Source of the DNA: Streptomyces sp. Tue 6430
GTDB lineage: Bacteria; Actinomycetota; Actinomycetes; Streptomycetales; Streptomycetaceae
Assembly (NCBI GenBank): GCA_021568835.1
Contig: JAKGSH010000010.1
Location: 2,790,001 to 2,854,000, forward strand
Reading direction: 5' to 3'
Length of the DNA stretch: 64,000 nt
The stretch's first letter is position 1. Each line of letters begins with the position of its first letter. The position numbers were made by a program, and so were the translations under genes. The notes beneath the pieces are model-generated. The model was not told where the DNA came from. It made no database searches and saw only the letters and a program-made list of their open reading frames with translations. Below are positions 42,396 to 51,167 of the stretch, piece after piece.

Positions 42396-43582
42396 ATGAC
42401 CGAGAGCATCCGCCGCAGCGGCGAGTACGAGAACCACGAGAACGCGTACCAGGGTGCCCCGCAGCACGCTTCCGCCCCCGTGGACCCGGAGTGGCCGCCC
42501 CCGCCGGCGCACCGCCCGTCCGCGCCGCAGCCCGCCGCCGCGTCGCAGCCCATCACGTCGCAGCCCACCGGGCCGACCGCCGGGTGGCAGACGCCGGACC
42601 GGCCCGCCGGTGCCCGGGACGACGCCGCGGCCGGTGACGGCGACGGCGGCGGAACCGCTCTCCTGACCCCCGTGGCCGCCGGCCCCGCGCCCGTTCCCCC
42701 GAGGAAGCGCGCGGCGCGCGGCCCGGTGGCGCTGCTCGCCGCCGTGGCGATCGTCGCCGCGGCGATCGGCGGCGGCACCGCCTACGGCATCCAGGAACTG
42801 ACCGGCAAGAACCAGGTGGCCGCCTCCTCCACGACCACCAGCGTGGTGCCGGCCGCCAAAACCGGTGACGTCGCCGGCATCGCCGCCGCGGTCGGCCCGA
42901 GCGTCGTCGAGGTCAACGCCACCCTCGGCGGCGGCTCCTCGACCGGCTCCGGCGTGATCATCACCGGCGACGGCGAGATCCTCACCAACAACCACGTCAT
43001 CGCCGGCGCCTCCTCGATCAAGGTGTCGACCAGCGACGGCAAGGAGTACACGGCGAAGGTCGTCGGCACCGACAGCAAGAAGGACCTGGCCCTGATCAAG
43101 CTGGAGAACGCCTCCGGCCTCAAGACGGCCGCTCTCGGCGACTCCGACGGCGTCAAGGTCGGCGACACGGTCGTGGCGATCGGCTCCCCGAGGGCCTCAC
43201 CGGCACCGTGACCAGCGGTATCGTCTCCGCCCTCGACCGGGACGTGACCGTGTCCACCGACGAGAGCCAGGGGCAGCGGCAACAGCAGCAGGGCGGCGGC
43301 TGGCCGTTCGAGTTCGGCGGCCAGGAGTTCAACGGCGACACCGGCTCCTCCACCACCACGTACAAGGCGCTCCAGACGGACGCCTCCCTCAACCCCGGCA
43401 ACTCCGGCGGCGCCCTGATCGACGCCGGCGGCAACGTCATCGGCATCAACTCCGCGATGTACTCCGCCGCCGACGCCGCCTCCTCCTCCACCGCGGGCAG
43501 CGTCGGCCTCGGCTTCGCCATCCCGATCAACACCGTCAAGGCCGACCTCGCCACGCTGCGGGCCGGCGGCTCCGACGGCTGA
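42396..43582 (+). CDS. Membrane-anchored trypsin/HtrA-like serine protease, frameshift near 43190
   Basis: About 395 residues after correction. It has a Pro/Ala-rich cytoplasmic N-terminus (1-105), one membrane segment (GPVALLAAVAIVAAAIGGGTAYGI) and a protease domain with the triad H in LTNNHVIA, D in KKDLALIKL and S in LNPGNSGGAL. No PDZ domain follows, unlike classical HtrA. The frame changes at VVAIGSP, where one C of a CCCCC run seems lost. It lies upstream of a two-component system and probably acts in envelope quality control. Confidence 0.88.
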
Positions 43583-43610
43583 CCCCCTTCCAGCGCTCAG
43601 GGAGTACGTC

Positions 43611-43829
43611 ATGATCAAGCAGGTCAAGCAGGTTTCGCACCAGGTGACCGGCGTCGGCGCGGCCGACCTCGCCCTGGCCCTCGACGTGGCGCACGCGCTG
43701 CACGCCCCGACGGCACCGCCCCGGGCCCCGGAGATCGGCGTCCCGCATCTGATGGGCCTGCGCACCGGCGCCGCCCGCCCGCACCGCCGCAAGGTGCCGC
43801 TGAACCGGCTCACTACGATGCGAGGCTGA
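43611..43829 (+). CDS. Small hypothetical protein between protease and response regulator
   Basis: 72-codon frame starting ATG 43611 with AGGGAG upstream: MIKQVKQVSHQVTGVGAADL and a basic C-terminus ending RKVPLNRLTTMRG. No family recognised and no membrane segment. Position and spacing (28 bp after the protease gene) are reasonable for an operon member, but codon pattern alone does not prove it. Confidence 0.4.
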   Translation: MIKQVKQVSHQVTGVGAADLALALDVAHALHAPTAPPRAPEIGVPHLMGLRTGAARPHRRKVPLNRLTTMRG

Positions 43830-43888
43830 GAGGGTCCCGCCCCCGACCGGCACCCCGCCGCCCCACCGCACCCGAGGGAATCCACGCC

Positions 43889-44623
43889 ATGAGCCCCGCC
43901 GAAGGCGACCGTGACACCCAGCGCATCCTGATCGTCGACGACGAGCCGGCGGTGCGCGAAGCACTCCAGCGCAGCCTCGCCTTCGAGGGCTACGACACGC
44001 AGGTCGCCGTGGACGGCGCGGACGCCCTGGAGAAGGCGACCGGCTACCGGCCCGACCTGGTCGTCCTCGACATCCAGATGCCCCGCATGGACGGCCTCAC
44101 CGCCGCCCGCCGCATCCGCGGCGCCGGCGACACCACCCCGATCCTCATGCTGACCGCCCGCGACACCGTCGGCGACCGCGTCACCGGGCTCGACGCGGGC
44201 GCCGACGACTACCTGGTCAAGCCGTTCGAACTGGACGAGCTGTTCGCCCGCGTACGGGCCCTGCTGCGGCGCAGTTCCTACGCCGCGGCCGCCGCCGCCG
44301 CGGGCACCGACGACGAGGTCCTCACCTTCGCCGACCTGCGCATGAACCTCGCGACGCGGGAGGTGACGCGCGCCGGGCGGGCCGTCGAGCTGACCCGCAC
44401 CGAGTTCACCCTCCTGGAGATGTTCCTGGCCCACCCGCGCCAGGTCCTCACCCGCGAGCAGATCCTCAAGGCCGTGTGGGGCTTCGACTTCGAGCCCTCC
44501 TCCAACTCCCTCGACGTGTACGTCATGTACCTGCGCCGCAAGACGGAGGCCGGCGGCGAACCCCGCCTCGTGCACACCGTGCGGGGCGTGGGATACGTGT
44601 TGCGGCAGGGCGGCGCGGAGTGA
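43889..44623 (+). CDS. OmpR-family response regulator (MprA-like)
   Basis: Response regulator of 244 residues. The receiver has acidic D17-D18, phospho-acceptor D61 (VVLDIQMPRMDG), T in LTARD and K in LVKPFEL. After an Ala-rich linker comes an OmpR winged helix (ELTRTEFTLLEMFLAHPRQVLTREQIL to HTVRGVGYVLRQG). The stop overlaps the kinase start as GTGA, so regulator and kinase are coupled. The layout next to a membrane-anchored protease resembles mycobacterial MprAB-PepD, which senses envelope stress. Confidence 0.92.
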   Translation: MSPAEGDRDTQRILIVDDEPAVREALQRSLAFEGYDTQVAVDGADALEKATGYRPDLVVLDIQMPRMDGLTAARRIRGAGDTTPILMLTARDTVGDRVTGLDAGADDYLVKPFELDELFARVRALLRRSSYAAAAAAAGTDDEVLTFADLRMNLATREVTRAGRAVELTRTEFTLLEMFLAHPRQVLTREQILKAVWGFDFEPSSNSLDVYVMYLRRKTEAGGEPRLVHTVRGVGYVLRQGGAE

Positions 44624-46050
44624 ACCGGGTCGCACGACGGCTGCGGACCCTTCCCATCCGGGCCCGGCTGTCGATGCTGGTCGCCGCCGCGGTGGCGTTC
44701 GCGGTGGCGGCGGTGTCGGTGACCTGCTGGTTCATCGTGCAGGGGAAGTTGTACGAGCAGGTGGACGGCGACCTGAAGAAGATGGTGGCCCAGCCCAGGC
44801 TCGACGACCAGATCGAGAGCGTGCTCAGGACGTGCCCGCAGGACACCCGGTCCGACTCCGGCTACCCGGGTACCAGTTACTTCCAGATCGTGACGGACGA
44901 CGACACGGTCTGCGTCAACTCGTTCTCCGCGGGCAAGGTGAAGGTCTCCGCCACCGACCGGAAGGTGATCGCGAACGCGGACAACAGCGCCGACGGCGTG
45001 TTCCACGACGGCACCGCCGAGAACGGTGAGGCCGTACGCGTGCTGACGCTGCCCGTGCAGACCAACGCGGGGCCGGTGGCGCTCGTGCTTGCCACGCCCC
45101 TCAAGAGCACCGAGAAGACCCTCAACGAACTCGCCCTCGTCCTCCTCCTCGTCTCCGGGATCGGGGTCGTCGGTGCCGGTGCCGCGGGTCTGGCCGTCGC
45201 CCGCGCGGGTCTGCGCCCCGTCGACAAGCTGACCGAGGCCGTCGAGCACGTCGCCCGCACCGAGGACCTCGGCATCCGCATCCCCGTCGAGGACGACAGC
45301 GAGGACGAGGTGGCCCGCCTGTCCCGGTCGTTCAACTCGATGACCGCCTCCCTGGCCAGCTCCCGTGATCTCCAGCAGCAGCTCATCGCCGACGCGGGCC
45401 ACGAACTGCGCACCCCCCTCACCTCCCTGCGCACCAACATCGAACTGCTCACCCGCAGCGAGGAGACGGGCCGGCCCCTCCCGGAGGCGGACCGCAAGGC
45501 GCTGCTCGCGTCGGTGAAGGCGCAGATGACCGAACTGGCCGCGCTCATCGGCGACCTGCAGGAGCTGTCCCGCTCGGAGGGGCAGCGGGGCGAGCGGGTC
45601 CAGGTGGTCTCCCTCGAGGACACCGTGGAGTCCGCCCTGCGCCGGGCGCGGCTGCGGGGCCCGGAGCTGACGATCACGGCCGCGCTGGACCCCTGGTACG
45701 TGCGGGCGGAACCGGCCACGCTGGAGCGGGCGGTGGTCAACGTCCTCGACAACGCGGTGAAGTTCAGTCCGCGGGGCGGCTCCGTCGAGGTCGGGCTCTC
45801 CGGCGGTGTCCTGACCGTCCGCGACCACGGACCCGGTATCCCGGAGGACGAACTCCCGCACGTCTTCGACCGGTTCTGGCGTTCCCCGAGCGCGCGGGCG
45901 CTCCCCGGATCGGGCCTCGGCCTGTCGATCGTCGCGCGCACGGTGCGCGAGGCCGGCGGCGAGATCACGGTGACCCGCGCGGAGGGCGACGGCACGCTGG
46001 TGACCGTACGGCTCCCCGGCGCCCCGACGCCTCCGCCCGAGCTGCCGTAG
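44620..46050 (+). CDS. Sensor histidine kinase (MprB-like)
   Basis: Kinase of 476 residues. Two membrane segments (about 19-40 and 163-190) flank an extracytoplasmic sensor region with a cysteine pair (RTCPQDT and DTVCVNS). A HAMP domain follows, then HisKA with phospho-acceptor H in IADAGHELRTPLTSLR, and HATPase_c with N box VVNVLDNAVKFSP, G1 DHGPGIPEDEL, F box FDRFWRS and G2 GSGLGLSIV. It starts at GTG 44620, overlapping the regulator gene. Likely senses envelope or secretion stress; the ligand is unknown. Confidence 0.92.
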   Translation: MNRVARRLRTLPIRARLSMLVAAAVAFAVAAVSVTCWFIVQGKLYEQVDGDLKKMVAQPRLDDQIESVLRTCPQDTRSDSGYPGTSYFQIVTDDDTVCVNSFSAGKVKVSATDRKVIANADNSADGVFHDGTAENGEAVRVLTLPVQTNAGPVALVLATPLKSTEKTLNELALVLLLVSGIGVVGAGAAGLAVARAGLRPVDKLTEAVEHVARTEDLGIRIPVEDDSEDEVARLSRSFNSMTASLASSRDLQQQLIADAGHELRTPLTSLRTNIELLTRSEETGRPLPEADRKALLASVKAQMTELAALIGDLQELSRSEGQRGERVQVVSLEDTVESALRRARLRGPELTITAALDPWYVRAEPATLERAVVNVLDNAVKFSPRGGSVEVGLSGGVLTVRDHGPGIPEDELPHVFDRFWRSPSARALPGSGLGLSIVARTVREAGGEITVTRAEGDGTLVTVRLPGAPTPPPELP

Positions 46051-46222
46051 CGGCCGTGACGGCCGTCCGCCCCACGCGTTCGTCGTGCTTTCCCTCCCCC
46101 GCGTTCGCCGTACCGCCCACGTGTTGCGGCGGGTTCGGCAACCTTTCCGTCGTGAGCGGCGACCACCGCGTGACCCGCACCCCTTCCGGGTGGTCCTCCT
46201 CCCACGGAACGGAACCCCTCAC

Positions 46223-48304
46223 ATGACCGACACCGTCCGCACACCCCGGCACCGCAGGCGCAGGACCGGCATGGCGCTGGGCGTGCCGCTGGTCCTGACC
46301 GCCGCCGGCACCTTCGCCTACGGCACGGACCTCGGACTGTTCGGCGCGCAGGCGCAGGCGAACGCGTCCGCCGCCACCGCCGCCCCCGCCTGGGCGACCG
46401 CCACCGCCGACGGCTTCGCCTCGGTGAACGCGCTCGGTCAGAACGGGACGTACGGCGGCCGGGACGGCAGGACCGTGACCGTGAAGACGCTCGCCGATCT
46501 GGAGAAGTACGCGACCGCCGCCGAACCGTACGTCATCGTCGTCGCCGCGACGATCACCATGAACCCGGTCGGCAAGGAGATCAAGGTCGCCTCCGACAAG
46601 ACGATCGTGGGTTCCGGGACCTCCGGGCACATCGTGGGCGGCGGCTTCTTCCTCGGCCAGGGCGTCCACAACGTGATCATCCGGAACCTGACCATCCGGG
46701 ACGCGTACCAGGGCGTCTGGAACGACAAGGACCACGACTTCGACGCGATCCAGATGGACGGGGCGCACCACGTCTGGATCAACCACAACGACCTGCGGCA
46801 CATGGCCGACGGGCTCATCGACGTCCGCAAGGACAGCACCGACGTCACGGTGTCCTGGAACAAGCTGAGCGACGACAACAAGGCCTTCGGCATCGGCTGG
46901 ACCGAGAACGTCGTCACCGACATCACCATCCACCACAACTGGATCCGTGAGACCGAGCAGCGCAACCCCTCGACGGACAACGCCGCCCACGCGCACCTCT
47001 ACAACAACTTCCTCGAGGACGTGGCCGGGACCACGATCAAGTCGTCGTACGGCAACTACTCGCGCGGCCGGACGAAGATGGTCCTGGAGAACTCCTACTT
47101 CCAGGGCGTGAACAACCCGGTGACCAAGGACAGCACCGCGACGATCGTCCAGAAGGGCAACACGTTCGTCGGGACGTCCGGGCGCAACGAGAGCGGGGGC
47201 ACCGCCTTCGACCCCAAGGTCTTCTACTCCTACACCCCCGACAAGACCGCCGACGTGCCCGCGCTGCTCAAGGCCGGCGCCGGGCCGCGCTCGACCATCG
47301 GCACGACGGCGGCGGCCACCACCGCGGCGGGCGCCACCACCGCGGCGGCCGCCGCGACCACCCTGACCGTCGCGGCGGACGGCAGCGGCCAGTACCGCAC
47401 GGTGCAGGCCGCGGTGAACGCCGTACCGGCGAACAACCCCTCCCGCGTCGTGATCGCCGTCAAGCCGGGCACGTACCGCGAGCTGGTCAAGGTCCCGTCC
47501 AACAAGCCGCACGTCACCATCCAGGGCACCGGCGGCAGCCGCAAGGACACCACGATCGTCTACGACAACGCGTCGGGCACGCCCAAGCCCGGCGGCGGCA
47601 CGTACGGCACCGGCGGCAGCGCCACCGTCGCCGTCGAGGCGGACGACTTCCAGGCCCGCAACCTGACCATCTCCAACGACTTCGACGAGGGCGCCCACCA
47701 GGACATCGCCGGCCAGGCGGTCGCCCTGCGCACCGCCGCCGACAAGATCCTCCTCGACGGCGTCATCGTCAGCGGCGACCAGGACACCCTGCTGGTGGAC
47801 ACCGCGTCCAAGGACAAGCTGGGCCGCGTCTACATGACGAACTCGTACGTCGTCGGCAACGTCGACTTCATCTTCGGCCGGGCGACGGCGGTGATCGACA
47901 AGTCGGTCATCACGCTGAAGAAGCGCTGGAACGGCACCTCGGCCGGCTACGTCACCGCCCCCAGCACCGCGGCGGGCCGCAAGGGCATCCTGATCGCCAA
48001 CTCCACGGTCAACGGCGACGTCTCCGACCGCACCTTCCACCTCGGCCGCCCCTGGCACGCCGGCGGCGACGCCACCCTCGACCCGCAGACCACGGTCCGC
48101 AACACCACGCTCAGCGCGGCGATCCGTACCACCCCCTGGACCGACATGAGCGGCTTCTCCTGGAAGGACGACCGCTTCGCCGAGTACAAGAACACCGGGG
48201 CGGGCGCGGGCGCCGCGAGCGGCGACCGGCCGCAGCTGACCGACGCCCAGGCCGCGAACCAGGAGGTCGCGGACTGGCTGGGCGACTGGACGCCGACGGC
48301 CTGA
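46223..48304 (+). CDS. Secreted pectate lyase-pectin methylesterase fusion
   Basis: Protein of 693 residues with two catalytic domains. An N-terminal export signal (RRRRTGMALGVPLVLTAAGTFAYG, cleavage near AQA) is followed by a PL1 pectate lyase (about 55-345: AIQMDGAHHVWINHNDL, DGLIDVRKDSTDVTVSWNKL, HHNWIRETEQRNPST). An Ala/Thr linker (about 355-385) leads to a CE8 pectinesterase (GQYRTVQAAVNAVPANNPSRVVIAVKPGTYRELV, SGDQDTLLVDT with catalytic Asp, GNVDFIFGRATAVID, LGRPWH). One enzyme could demethylate pectin and cleave the product. No carbohydrate-binding module. AACGGAACC is only a weak ribosome site. Confidence 0.92.
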   Translation: MTDTVRTPRHRRRRTGMALGVPLVLTAAGTFAYGTDLGLFGAQAQANASAATAAPAWATATADGFASVNALGQNGTYGGRDGRTVTVKTLADLEKYATAAEPYVIVVAATITMNPVGKEIKVASDKTIVGSGTSGHIVGGGFFLGQGVHNVIIRNLTIRDAYQGVWNDKDHDFDAIQMDGAHHVWINHNDLRHMADGLIDVRKDSTDVTVSWNKLSDDNKAFGIGWTENVVTDITIHHNWIRETEQRNPSTDNAAHAHLYNNFLEDVAGTTIKSSYGNYSRGRTKMVLENSYFQGVNNPVTKDSTATIVQKGNTFVGTSGRNESGGTAFDPKVFYSYTPDKTADVPALLKAGAGPRSTIGTTAAATTAAGATTAAAAATTLTVAADGSGQYRTVQAAVNAVPANNPSRVVIAVKPGTYRELVKVPSNKPHVTIQGTGGSRKDTTIVYDNASGTPKPGGGTYGTGGSATVAVEADDFQARNLTISNDFDEGAHQDIAGQAVALRTAADKILLDGVIVSGDQDTLLVDTASKDKLGRVYMTNSYVVGNVDFIFGRATAVIDKSVITLKKRWNGTSAGYVTAPSTAAGRKGILIANSTVNGDVSDRTFHLGRPWHAGGDATLDPQTTVRNTTLSAAIRTTPWTDMSGFSWKDDRFAEYKNTGAGAGAASGDRPQLTDAQAANQEVADWLGDWTPTA

Positions 48305-48501
48305 CCGCGCGCCGTGTGAGTCAGGAAGGCCGCCCACGAGGTCGCGCCGAAGACGAGCACGTCCCCGTCCGGGTCGCCGAGTGTCCGGTGGAGAGCAGCC
48401 GGCCCGCCGAGGTGGCGGCGATGTCCAGGGAGGCTGGGACGCCGTTGAACCTGGCCCGGTGGAGTTCCTTGCCGGTGGTGGTGTCGGTGTGCAGACGGTC
48501 G

Positions 48502-48531
48502 AAGGCCGGTTCCCGACGGGGAACCGGCCTT
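48502..48531. terminator. Bidirectional hairpin terminator
   Basis: Perfect 13-bp stem (AAGGCCGGTTCCC / GGGAACCGGCCTT) with GACG loop, between the pectinase gene (plus) and the secreted-protein gene (minus). The arms begin with AA and end with TT, giving a terminator in both directions. Confidence 0.8.
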
Positions 48532-48571
48532 CTTGACCCTTCAGGTGAGATTCACGCGCACATGACGTGGG

Positions 48572-49048
48572 TCACTGAGTGACGGTGAACGCGCACCAGG
48601 GTGTCCAGGCCGAGACCTGGTTGCCGCCGATCGTGTGCAGGCGGAACCGGTAGTCACCCGGCTTCAGTTCGCCTGCGGCGAGAGCGAGGTTGAAGACCAT
48701 GCCGTTCGGCCAGATCCGCTCGGTCTTGGTGATGAGCGCGGCCTCGCCCGGCTTGGCGACCTCGAAGGTGGCCCGCAGGGAGGAGTAACTCCTGTTCTTG
48801 CCCGCGTCCTTGCCGAACTTGGTCGGCGAGGCGGCGAGCGAGGCGCCGCTCGCGCCGGAGATCACCGGGGTCGGGCCGCCCTCGCAGAACTGCGCCTGCT
48901 CGTACTGTCCGGCGAAAACCCGGAGGGTCCCCGGCACGCCGGGGTCGGCCTGCGATCCCGTCGCGTTCGCGCTGGCGACCGCGACGGAGACGAGTGCGGC
49001 GATCACACCGGCGGTCGCGCCGATGCGTCGGAGATGCTTTCTGATCAC
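48572..49048 (-). CDS. Small secreted protein downstream of haloperoxidase
   Basis: 158 residues: signal peptide MIRKHLRRIGATAGVIAALV then SVAVASANA, and a beta-rich mature part with two cysteines (QFCEGG and PWCAFTV) likely to pair. The sequence AALITKTERIWPNGMVFNLALAAGELKPGDYRFRLHTIGG suggests an Ig-like or PEF-type sandwich. GTG 49048 has AAAGGA ten bases upstream. It starts 22 bp after the haloperoxidase stop, so both are probably in one operon and both are exported. No family recognised. Confidence 0.75.
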   Translation of the reverse strand: MIRKHLRRIGATAGVIAALVSVAVASANATGSQADPGVPGTLRVFAGQYEQAQFCEGGPTPVISGASGASLAASPTKFGKDAGKNRSYSSLRATFEVAKPGEAALITKTERIWPNGMVFNLALAAGELKPGDYRFRLHTIGGNQVSAWTPWCAFTVTQ

Positions 49049-49070
49049 GAGAAGACCGTCCTTTCCGGTA

Positions 49071-50695
49071 CTAGCGCGGTACGTAGTAGAGGTGCGTGGA
49101 GCCGTCGTAGCCGTTCGCACAGCCGTAGGAGTTCCAGATGAACTGGCCGTAGACGTTCTCCGACCCGTAGTCGTCACACCAGTACCAGGAAGCGTGGCGG
49201 CCGTCGTACAGGTTCCCGACGGTCGTGGCACCCATGGGTTTGATCAGCCATTCCTTGCCCACGGTGGTGAGACGGGGGCCGCTGTACACGGGTGTCTTGT
49301 CGTTGTAACTCGTCGGGCCGTACGTGTTGTTGATGATCTGGGCGGCGGCCTTCCGGCCTGTCGCGACGCCGAGGTCGCCGTCCCACTGGAAGTGCACACC
49401 GAGGTAGACCCGGCTTCGGGCGTCCTCGGTGGCCGCCGCGCTGAAGTTGGGGAAGGTGCGGGTGACCCCGACCGCGTGGGGATCGTCGGTGGTGCCGGTG
49501 AAGGAGATGTTGTCCGTGCCGAAGAACTGCTTCATCGACTCGGCCCATGCTCCGGCGAAGGTCGCATGCCCGGAGACGTAGGCGGGGAACGGCGGGCTGA
49601 AGCGGTTCCCGGATTCGTCGGCAGAGAGCGGCTGCCAGGCGCTGTTCTGCGCGGTGTCCGGGTTGCCGTCCGCATCGGCCAGCTGGATGGCGCTCTCGGG
49701 CCGCCACAGATCGATGGGGGTCTGGTACTTCTGGTCCCAGGCGGAGATCCCCGCGTCCGCCATCGCGCCCGCGACCAGTGCGAAGAGCTGGACGTTGGCG
49801 AGCTGGCCGAGTCCGCGCTGCCCGGAGACGATCCGGGTGTGCTCGAAGAGCTGACCCGGCGGCTTGTAGGTGCCGTTCAGGTCGTTGGCCCAGAACCAGG
49901 CTATCTCGGTCTGCTCGGCGGTCCGGGTCCTGCTGTTGGCCGCGCCGAGGTCCGCCACCTCCTGGAACTGGGCCGTGTAGGCAGAGCTCTTCAGCAGCTC
50001 GGGCATCGTCGCGATCCCGCCGGGCTGCTGCGGGCGCAGGTCGGCCGCCGTGGTCTTGAACTGCGTCCACGGGTAGTTGCCGTAGTCGATGAACTTCTTG
50101 ACCTTGCCCCAGTTCGGGGTCGCCGCCGGACCGGAGCCCGTCGGCCGCCACTGACCGGGTTCGGTGCTCGGGGTGTACGGCGTGGCATCCTCGGATCCGT
50201 CGCCGGTACGACGGGCGATCATCGCCGCGGCGGCCTTCTCGCCGACGCTCTGGCCCTCCGCGGTGGTGGCGTCGACCGGCTCGCCCGCGCGGGCCGCCGT
50301 GAGGTAGGGGCGAAGTCGAGTGCGGGGAAGGCGGATTCGAGGACGTTGTAGGCGGCGTGGTCCAATGCCGCCTCGACGTTGGGAGCGACGCCGGCCTTCA
50401 CACTGATGCCGGCGGTGTAGAGCGCCCCGAGGCAGTTCTCCGGCTTGAAGCCGCCACTGCTGTGGCAGCGGCTGGCGTTCGCGGCGTCGTACATGGCCAG
50501 ATGCAGCATGGCCCCGGCCCGTGCCAGCGGTCCCGGAGCGCCGCCCGTGGTCACGTAGGCGTCGACCAGCGCCTGGTTCCAGTAGAGGACTCGGTCGCCT
50601 GTGGTGGAACTGGCCTGCGCGGGCGCCGATATGCCCAGACACGCAAGTAACAGCACCAGGATGCCGGTGATGGAACGTCTGACGGGATGTCTCAC
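49071..50695 (-). CDS. Secreted vanadium-dependent haloperoxidase-like protein, frameshift near 50312
   Basis: About 541 residues after correction, PAP2/vanadium haloperoxidase superfamily. The signal peptide (RRSITGILVLLLACLGISAPAQA) is clear. Vanadate/phosphate motifs are K...RP in QKYQTPIDLWRPESAI, SGH in YVSGHATFAG, and SRxxxGxH in SRVYLGVHFQWDGD, all conserved. It may be a haloperoxidase or an acid phosphatase. The frame changes at ESAFPALDFAP, fitting one lost C. GTG 50695 has GGAGGGG upstream. It lies upstream of the small secreted protein gene. Confidence 0.85.
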
Positions 50696-50889
50696 AGTCT
50701 TGCCCCTCCAGAGATCACAGAAGTTGATCGTGCCGACAAGATCACATGGAACATATGGAGCATATGGTCGATGTCCGCCCGGGGTGCCGGTCCGGAAGGG
50801 AAAATGCCGCGTGAACATGACTGGATCACGTCCGGACGTCTTCGCCCCTTGAGCCCGAAGCGGCGCCTGTGCCCGGAAGTCGGCCCTCG

Positions 50890-50990
50890 GACGGGTCTCG
50901 GAGGCCGTCAGGCCGTCCGCGCCGACCAGCGGGCCGGCCTCCTCGACCAGCTCGCCGAAGCCGTCGCCGCCGCCCAGTCGTCCACCGCTC
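50890..50990 (-). pseudogene. Remnant of a second 5'-nucleotidase gene (3' end)
   Basis: On the minus strand this reads GGGDGFGELVEEAGPLVGADGLTASET. That is clearly related to GGGDGFTELAKGANPLVGQDDLVAFET near the C-terminus of the intact enzyme encoded at 51168-52994. About 85 bp are similar at DNA level to 51230-51316. The rest of the gene is missing. Likely left by a tandem duplication followed by deletion. Confidence 0.6.
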
Positions 50991-51120
50991 CTGGCGCCGC
51001 GCGCAAGGCGCCGCACCAGGCCGGCGGGCGCTTCGAGGAGCTGAAGCCACGGGACGACTTCTGACCCCCGGCTCCGGACCCGGCGACAGCGTCCGGACAC
51101 GGCGAAGGGGGCCGGACACG

Positions 51121-51159
51121 GCGAAGGGGGCCGGGGACAGCGCCCCCGGCCCCCTTCGC
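51121..51159. terminator. Hairpin terminator of the 5'-nucleotidase gene
   Basis: Sixteen-bp perfect stem (GCGAAGGGGGCCGGGG / CCCCGGCCCCCTTCGC) with a 7-nt loop, ending nine bases after the 5'-nucleotidase stop on the minus strand. The left arm is partly repeated just outside (51101-51115). Confidence 0.8.
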
Positions 51160-51167
51160 GCGGTCGG

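Larger units (their letters stand above)
50696..51167. other. Intergenic region with 5'-nucleotidase gene fragment
   Basis: 472 bp between the haloperoxidase and 5'-nucleotidase genes. It holds short GGAACATATGGAGCATATGG repeats (about 50747-50767), a fragment related to the 3' end of the 5'-nucleotidase gene (50890-50990), tandem GGACACGGCGAAGGGGGCC units near 51094-51130 and a terminator (51121-51159). A plus-strand frame across 50870-51064 has reasonable codon use, but I could not assign it. Confidence 0.5.

Noticed and set aside
43611..43829. Treating the 72-codon frame after the protease as a confident gene
   Set aside because: It has a ribosome-site-like word, but no recognisable family or membrane segment, so it is listed only at low confidence.
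48300..48470. DUF397-like fragment on the minus strand (DPDGDVLVFGATSWAAFL)
   Set aside because: A short stretch resembles the DUF397 C-terminus, but the upstream codons are in another frame and do not match the family, there is no start and no partner regulator.
50687..51064. Plus-strand reading frame over the 5'-nucleotidase remnant
   Set aside because: The codon pattern is acceptable, but the minus strand matches the neighbouring 5'-nucleotidase, which explains the open frame as a shadow.
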